A DNA stretch of 11,007 nt, from positions 1-11,007 of the forward strand of contig DGDD01000150.1 in NCBI GenBank assembly GCA_002385265.1, read 5' to 3'. The translations under genes were made by a program, and so were the position numbers. Under the pieces are notes generated by a model that was given only the letters and a program-made list of their open reading frames with translations, had not been told where the DNA came from and ran no database searches. Positions 6,849 to 11,007 of the stretch are shown in pieces; positions within the stretch are counted from its first letter, which is position 1; every line of letters starts with the position of its first letter. Source of the stretch: Chitinophagaceae bacterium UBA3961 (GTDB lineage Bacteria; Bacteroidota; Bacteroidia; Chitinophagales; Chitinophagaceae).

Positions 6849-6895
6849 TCAGTTTAGAATACAATTTGTTTGTAGATCGTAGAGTACTACTCTCA

Positions 6896-8224
6896 TTACT
6901 GTACACGGGGGATTAACAGCAGTTTTTCCTGGCGGCCGTTGATATATCTGAATCCTTTTTCTTCGAAATAACCATCTTCCTCCAACATAATTCGAATGGT
7001 TTTCTTCCACTCAGGGATGAATGAAGAACAATTCAATTCTATAGAATACGCCGTATTGTAAAACATCGGATAGTCGCCGCTACCGGGAGTTCGGCCCTGA
7101 TTGTCCCACATACCAATGGTTGGTCCTGCAGCATGTCCATGGTAGCCAATGGGGTGGGTATAAATAACACCTTCAAGCTTTTCTGCTTTGCATTGAGCCA
7201 AGGCATCGGCTAGAATTTGGTTACCCGTTTTTCCGGCTTTGAATTGAGAGGTTAAGATGTCTTGAACTCTGTTGGCTCTTTTGAAAGCCTCTTTCAATGA
7301 TTGTGGTGCATCCGTTTCACCGGGGTTCAGCATATAAGCATGTTGCTGAACATCGGTGTTCAATCTCAAATACGTGATACCGATATCAACATGCAGTAGA
7401 TCGCCCGGTAATATTACTTGATCTTTGGGTCTGTTAGAAAAAGCTCTCAAATGCTCAAAACTCAATGAATCGCTGCGTTGAATGGCCACACTTGGGTGAA
7501 ACCAAGTATCGAGTCCTAAACGTCTGAACTCTTCTCTAAACCACCATACCACATCATCGGTACTAGTAACCCCTGGAGTAATGACCTGCTCCGAAAATCC
7601 ACGATCGATAATCTTATGGGTAATGCTGATAAGTTGAGGATAGATCACCATTTCTTTTGCAGAACGGGTCTCTAACCAAGCTACCGCTAAGGGCTCTGAG
7701 GAAACCACACGCGATTTGAAAGCAGATGGAAGTTTTTGAAGAATATCAGTGTACTCGGAATGGTCGAGCCCGTCGGCATGACCAAAACTACCGGAGTAGT
7801 TCAGTGCTATTTTCTTAGGGTTCCGTTTAGCGATATGCGCCACTAATTGATCCCACTGATCGGGAAAGGCCTGCATATCCCAAGCGGCTTGAATTCCATC
7901 GCCAACATTGTAGCGGGCAATGGCCAATTTCTCGTAACCTGCAGGAGTATTAAAAAATAGGAGAATGGTTCTTCTACGGGCAGCATGCCAAGTGGCCGGC
8001 AACATGGTTTTAATGATGGGGTCTTCATTGTATTCGCGACTTACTACTACCCAGCAATCAATATCCTTTTGCTTCATCAATTGTGGAAGCAAGTTGTTCA
8101 ATCGGTCGTTCAACAATTCATCGATAACGTCTGCTCTTTTGCGCTCGCTCAGAATTGGGTCAATTTGAGCTATCGCTGCGAATGAAAAGAACAGGCAGCA
8201 TAGAAATAGGATCTGTTTTCTCAT
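6896..8224 (-). CDS. Exported M24-family peptidase, Xaa-Pro aminopeptidase-like
   Basis: This 442-residue protein starts with a Sec signal peptide (1-20, ending AAIAQ) and should be periplasmic. Residues about 25-185 form a creatinase-type N-terminal domain; about 195-440 is the pita-bread M24 catalytic domain. The two-metal ligand set is present: Asp280 in HVDIG, Asp291 in NTDVQQ (11 residues later, as in methionine aminopeptidase), His364 in HGHAAG, Glu396 in YSIELN and Glu415 (or Glu416) in MLEEDG. Family members remove N-terminal residues ahead of proline or split X-Pro dipeptides, using manganese, cobalt or zinc. The histidine-rich loop GYHGHAAGPTIG differs from the usual HGxGHxxG, so substrate preference may be unusual, and an esterase or amidohydrolase role cannot be excluded. 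It is a single gene, bounded by a terminator and, upstream, by a perfect dyad. Confidence 0.88.
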   Translation of the reverse strand: MRKQILFLCCLFFSFAAIAQIDPILSERKRADVIDELLNDRLNNLLPQLMKQKDIDCWVVVSREYNEDPIIKTMLPATWHAARRRTILLFFNTPAGYEKLAIARYNVGDGIQAAWDMQAFPDQWDQLVAHIAKRNPKKIALNYSGSFGHADGLDHSEYTDILQKLPSAFKSRVVSSEPLAVAWLETRSAKEMVIYPQLISITHKIIDRGFSEQVITPGVTSTDDVVWWFREEFRRLGLDTWFHPSVAIQRSDSLSFEHLRAFSNRPKDQVILPGDLLHVDIGITYLRLNTDVQQHAYMLNPGETDAPQSLKEAFKRANRVQDILTSQFKAGKTGNQILADALAQCKAEKLEGVIYTHPIGYHGHAAGPTIGMWDNQGRTPGSGDYPMFYNTAYSIELNCSSFIPEWKKTIRIMLEEDGYFEEKGFRYINGRQEKLLLIPRVQ

Positions 8225-8247
8225 ATCTTGGTTTTGATGAGGCTAAA

Positions 8248-8276
8248 TTTCGATAAAAATGGGTGATTTATCGAAA
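8248..8276. promoter_or_regulatory. Perfect 10-bp dyad upstream of the M24 gene, candidate operator
   Basis: TTTCGATAAA (8248-8257) and TTTATCGAAA (8267-8276) are exact reverse complements separated by nine bases, with half-site centres 19 bp apart. The dyad lies 24 bases upstream of the M24 start codon, where a promoter is expected. Spacing and symmetry suit a dimeric DNA-binding regulator. A hairpin near the start of the transcript is an alternative, and no regulator gene is next to it. Confidence 0.45.
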
Positions 8277-8335
8277 ACTGTTTTGGTAAAAGCTTGATTT
8301 TCATGGACAGCGGCCTTTTACGAAGGTTCTAAGGG

Positions 8336-8366
8336 TTGACAACCCCATAAATTGACAGTAGTTTTA
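8336..8366 (+). promoter_or_regulatory. Candidate promoter of a small-protein transcription unit
   Basis: TTG (8336-8338) is followed after 20 bases by TAGTTTTA (8359-8366), one mismatch from TAnnTTTG. The same bases also fit a classical TTGACA-N17-TAGTTT pattern. Transcription would start near 8371, leaving a leader of about 84 nt before the ATG at 8455. A small GGGTTGACAACCC dyad overlaps the -33 region. Confidence 0.35.
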
Positions 8367-8454
8367 CGTCGTAATACTTCCAATCCTCTCGAAAAATCTC
8401 CAATTCGTTTCCTGGAAAGACCATTCGATCCTTTTTCATCTTAAACCTACTTTT

Positions 8455-8544
8455 ATGAAATCGAATGGGCCCGCGGTGGTTGTATGCGCCGTACTGTTTT
8501 ACATATTTTTAGTACTTTATAGTATTAGCACTTTTGCTAACTAA
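8455..8544 (+). CDS. Putative 29-residue single-helix membrane peptide
   Basis: The frame opens with ATGAAATC in a context much like that of the M1 gene start (CTTTTATGAA in both) and ends in TAA. The predicted peptide has a short polar N-terminus with one lysine (MKSNGP). A run of about 18 mostly hydrophobic residues rich in Val, Leu, Phe and Tyr (7-24) follows, and then a small polar tail (STFAN). That is the pattern of a single-span membrane micropeptide. A candidate promoter lies about 90 bases upstream, and a weak hairpin followed by T-rich sequence lies downstream. I recognise no family. The first half of the frame is unusually GC-rich for this window, and a frame this short can occur by chance, so it stays tentative. 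Confidence 0.35.
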   Translation: MKSNGPAVVVCAVLFYIFLVLYSISTFAN

Positions 8545-8565
8545 GAATCCGCTGCTTAATGAACC

Positions 8566-8603
8566 AGTAGAGCACTAACTAACCTTGTTCTACTCAGAAA
8601 TTT
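8566..8603 (+). terminator. Weak possible terminator after the small ORF
   Basis: AGTAGA (8566-8571) can pair with TCTACT (8589-8594) around a 17-base loop, and the plus strand then runs into the T-rich CAGAAATTTTTAGTTTTT. The stem is short and the loop long, so this is marginal. The same bases follow the stop of the minus-strand binding-protein gene. Confidence 0.2.
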
Positions 8604-10217
8604 TTAGTTTTTCTTGGCGTGCCTTAGTTCCAACCAGTTTAACGCATTTGCCGGAAACCCTTTTACAGAAGGGCTCACAAGATGTATAACCTCATCATAC
8701 CATAAAGGAACCAGTGGCGCTTCTTCCACAATTATTCGATCCATTTTACGATACAGTTCGAAGCGAGCAGAATCATTTGGAGTATTCATTGCCAATTCAT
8801 AAAGTGCATCGAATGCTGCATTATTGAAACGTGTGTAATTCGGTGGTGCGGGATTCTTACTATAAAAAACGCTGAGATAATTCTCCGCATCCGGATAGTC
8901 GGCAATCCAGCTTGCTCGGAAGAACGGAGCTTTGGACTGCGCTGTTTGTTCTAACAATAAACTTTTCGGAATCACTTCTACTGAAATATTCAAACCAATG
9001 TCCTCCAACTGTCGCGCTATGTATCCTGCCAAATCAGCATAAATGGGTATTGTAAGTAATTTGATAGGAGGCTTTGTTTTAACGTAGCCCGATTCTTCTA
9101 AAAACTGACGTGCTTTGATCGGATCGTAATGATATCCTTGTACAAGAGTATCATTATAGGAAGGTAATCCTGCGGGGATGAATCCACTGTTGGCCGCTTT
9201 TCCAATAGAGTTTCTCAAGTACAATATTAATTTTTCACGATCAAACCCAAGGTTAATGGCCTTCCGAACCAATTTATTCAATAGAGGGTTGCTTTGTGTA
9301 GGATCAGGCTTCATTAGAATACCAAGGTATTCGGTATTTAAATAGGCATGTTTCTGCAAGTCGATCTTACCCACCCATTGCTTTTTCAACTGACCAGTTT
9401 TTGTGAGCACTTCGTCTTTAAAGGATGGATCCAAGTCGTTAATGAAATCGATGTTTCCTTGTTGAAATTGTAAAAACTCTGTTGCCCTGCTATCGTAAAA
9501 ACTGACTTTAATTGCGTCTAGATAAGGTAGTGGATTCCCTTTCCCATCTTTTTCGAAGTAATGCGGATTTTTCCAAAACACCAGTGCTTGTCCTTCGTCC
9601 CAAAATTTAAATTGAAAAGGTCCGGTGCCGCAGGGATGACTTCGAAAATCCTTGCCATATTTCTGCACCACTTCTCTCGGAACAATAGAGCAATATACAT
9701 TTGAGAGCACGCCAAGAATAGGGCTAAAAGGACGTTGGAGTGTTAGTTGGAAAGTAGAGTCGTTTAGGGCTATAAAAGGATGTACGCTGTCTACTCTATT
9801 GTTAAAAATCCATGCACCCGGGCTAGCTACTGATTTATCTGTAATTCTTGAAAAACTATAAACCACATCATGAGCTGTTAATTTTCGCCCCTTGCCGTTG
9901 GGGAATGCATCATTATCGTGAAAATAAACATCTGTACGAAGGTGGAAGGTATAGGCTGTGCGATCTTCGCTTATATCCCAAGAACTTGCGATCAGGGGAA
10001 CAATGTTCAAATTGGAATCAGTTTCAACAAGGGTATTGTACAATTGGTGAACCGCCCAAATTACTGATTGATTCTTTGCAAAAGCCGGATCTAGACTCGC
10101 AATACCGGTGGGTTCATTGTATTGGAATACCGCTTTTCCGGAAGAAACAGTTTGCCCACAACTATTTAAAATGATAGCTAAACATAATAAAATATAAATT
10201 TGGAGCAACGGTCGCAT
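8604..10217 (-). CDS. Oligopeptide-binding lipoprotein, SBP_bac_5 family
   Basis: Read from the ATG at 10217 this is a 537-residue solute-binding protein of the DppA/OppA type, which captures di- or oligopeptides (sometimes nickel or sugars) for an ABC importer. A signal peptide with lipobox LNSC makes Cys20 the lipidated residue. Family hallmarks are visible: the SSWDISEDRTAYTFHLR region (79-94), KLTAHDVVYSF (112-122), CGTGPF (196-201) and WIADYPDAENYL (437-448) in the ligand-cleft lobe. An in-frame ATG at 10268 would add 17 residues ahead of the signal peptide and leave only nine bases to the divergent M1 gene. The 10217 start gives a normal signal peptide and a 60-base promoter spacer, so I prefer it. 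No permease or ATPase gene is within the window on either side, which makes it an orphan binding protein here. Peptide binding is inferred from family and from the neighbouring peptidases. Confidence 0.9.
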   Translation of the reverse strand: MRPLLQIYILLCLAIILNSCGQTVSSGKAVFQYNEPTGIASLDPAFAKNQSVIWAVHQLYNTLVETDSNLNIVPLIASSWDISEDRTAYTFHLRTDVYFHDNDAFPNGKGRKLTAHDVVYSFSRITDKSVASPGAWIFNNRVDSVHPFIALNDSTFQLTLQRPFSPILGVLSNVYCSIVPREVVQKYGKDFRSHPCGTGPFQFKFWDEGQALVFWKNPHYFEKDGKGNPLPYLDAIKVSFYDSRATEFLQFQQGNIDFINDLDPSFKDEVLTKTGQLKKQWVGKIDLQKHAYLNTEYLGILMKPDPTQSNPLLNKLVRKAINLGFDREKLILYLRNSIGKAANSGFIPAGLPSYNDTLVQGYHYDPIKARQFLEESGYVKTKPPIKLLTIPIYADLAGYIARQLEDIGLNISVEVIPKSLLLEQTAQSKAPFFRASWIADYPDAENYLSVFYSKNPAPPNYTRFNNAAFDALYELAMNTPNDSARFELYRKMDRIIVEEAPLVPLWYDEVIHLVSPSVKGFPANALNWLELRHAKKN

Positions 10218-10277
10218 CTTTTTAAAGCATTCAGTTATTTTAGCGAAGTAAACAATACCCAGACACAAATCTCTTTT
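10218..10277. promoter_or_regulatory. Divergent promoter spacer between the binding-protein and M1 genes
   Basis: This 60-base AT-rich gap separates two genes transcribed away from each other, so it must hold or overlap both promoters unless they lie inside the opposite coding starts. I see no strong TAnnTTTG box on either strand and no clear dyad. Shared regulation of the peptide-binding lipoprotein and the M1 peptidase is possible but not shown. Confidence 0.4.
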
Positions 10278-11007
10278 ATGAAGTCACTTTTTTTTGCCGG
10301 AGCCTTGGTTTTAACAGCAATTGGTTCAATACAGGCTCAGCCGCTGAATCAAAAGCCAAAATTCACGCGTCAAGACACCTTAAGAGGCAGTTTAAACGCC
10401 GAGCGTACCGGATGGAATGTGACTTATTACGATGTTTCTGTTACCCCTAATTATGAGGCTAAAACAATAGAAGGAAAGAACATCATCAGTTTCAATGTAA
10501 TCAAGCCCTTCAAAGTGATGCAAATTGACTTGCAAGAGCCAATGAGCATCACCCAGATTCTTTGGAACGGCAAAAAGCTCAACTATACCAGAGAGGGCAA
10601 TGCTTTTCATATTAGCTTCCCATCCAAATTGTTTGCCGGCAAATCAGAGAAAATTGAGATCAGTTTCTCAGGAAACCCCAGAGTAGCGGTACGGCCACCT
10701 TGGGATGGAGGTTGGATTTTCACCAAAGACAAAAAAGGCAGACCCTGGATGAGCGTGGCTTGTCAAGGTCTAGGTGCCAGCGTATGGTATCCTTGCAAGG
10801 ATCACCAAAGTGATGAACCAGACAATGGAGCTACTTTACGCATGACTGTACCCGATAGCTTGGTTGCCGTTGCCATGGGGCGTCTAAAGTCTACCGTAAA
10901 AAATTCAAATAGAACCACTACTTATTCTTGGAGTGTAGTAAACCCAATCAACAACTATAATATCATCCCATACATTGGAAAATATGCACATTGGCATGAA
11001 GAATTCA
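10278..11007 (+). CDS. Exported M1-family aminopeptidase, N-terminal part, cut by the window edge
   Basis: The frame is open from the ATG at 10278 to the right edge, giving 243 codons plus one base. Residues 1-20 form a Sec signal peptide (ending SIQA, then Q), so the protein should be periplasmic or surface-associated. Residues about 40-240 match the beta-saddle N-terminal domain of M1 (aminopeptidase N/leukotriene-A4-hydrolase-like) metallopeptidases, including VWYPCKDHQSDEPD (169-182), NGATLRMTVPDSLVAVAMG (183-201) and NNYNIIPYIGKY (225-236). The catalytic HExxH zinc motif and GxMEN exopeptidase motif lie beyond the edge, so activity cannot be checked. The family removes N-terminal residues from peptides with a single zinc ion. 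It is divergent from the peptide-binding lipoprotein gene, which fits a joint role in peptide use. The start is supported by the signal peptide directly after it. Confidence 0.87.
   Translation, partial: MKSLFFAGALVLTAIGSIQAQPLNQKPKFTRQDTLRGSLNAERTGWNVTYYDVSVTPNYEAKTIEGKNIISFNVIKPFKVMQIDLQEPMSITQILWNGKKLNYTREGNAFHISFPSKLFAGKSEKIEISFSGNPRVAVRPPWDGGWIFTKDKKGRPWMSVACQGLGASVWYPCKDHQSDEPDNGATLRMTVPDSLVAVAMGRLKSTVKNSNRTTTYSWSVVNPINNYNIIPYIGKYAHWHEEF

Noticed and set aside
8286..8321. GTAAAAG/CTTTTAC inverted pair upstream of the small ORF
   Set aside because: Only 7 bp of low-complexity symmetry around a 22-base loop, which is too weak to call a riboswitch or operator.
10218..10268. Upstream ATG (10268) extending the peptide-binding lipoprotein by 17 residues
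   Set aside because: The extension precedes a complete lipoprotein signal peptide and would leave only nine bases to the divergent M1 gene, with no room for promoters.

Overview
The window looks like a Bacteroidota chromosome, most likely from the Chitinophagales/Sphingobacteriales side; that placement is an inference. The evidence is AT-rich spacers, several matches to the phylum's -33 TTTG / -7 TAnnTTTG promoter pattern, few Shine-Dalgarno sequences, exported enzymes whose signal peptides end in AQ, and the gene families present. Nothing points to a phage, plasmid, insertion sequence or CRISPR locus.

Layout, left to right. A minus-strand exported GH127 beta-L-arabinofuranosidase-type enzyme (60-2456) is followed by a 350-base gene-free stretch holding a perfect 26-bp inverted repeat (2518-2543 / 2737-2762). 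Next is a compact tRNA-Ser(UGA) unit on the minus strand with its own promoter and terminator (2805-2972). A plus-strand tandem-CBS protein (3070-3507) converges on a minus-strand MutS2-like ATPase (3591-5705) across a shared bidirectional terminator. The MutS2 protein has no Smr nuclease domain. A 373-base divergent spacer leads to a plus-strand lipoprotein MsrA (6079-6777). MsrA converges, across a 19-bp hairpin terminator, on a minus-strand exported M24 (Xaa-Pro aminopeptidase-like) protein (6896-8224).

The 379 bases from 8225 to 8603 hold a perfect dyad just upstream of the M24 gene, and a possible small transcription unit encoding a 29-residue single-helix membrane peptide (8455-8544). 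After it come a minus-strand oligopeptide-binding lipoprotein of the SBP_bac_5 family (8604-10217) and, divergently 60 bp away, the first 243 codons of an exported M1 aminopeptidase that runs off the right edge.

How the genes fit together. The right third (M24 peptidase, peptide-binding lipoprotein, M1 aminopeptidase) suggests breakdown and capture of peptides in the cell envelope, although the genes are not one operon. MsrA repairs oxidised methionines in exported proteins. The left part is a mix of carbohydrate and housekeeping genes, almost all singly transcribed. I did not find a clearly new multigene system. The best leads are the small membrane-peptide unit, the Smr-less MutS2, the inverted-repeat element and the dyad upstream of the M24 gene.
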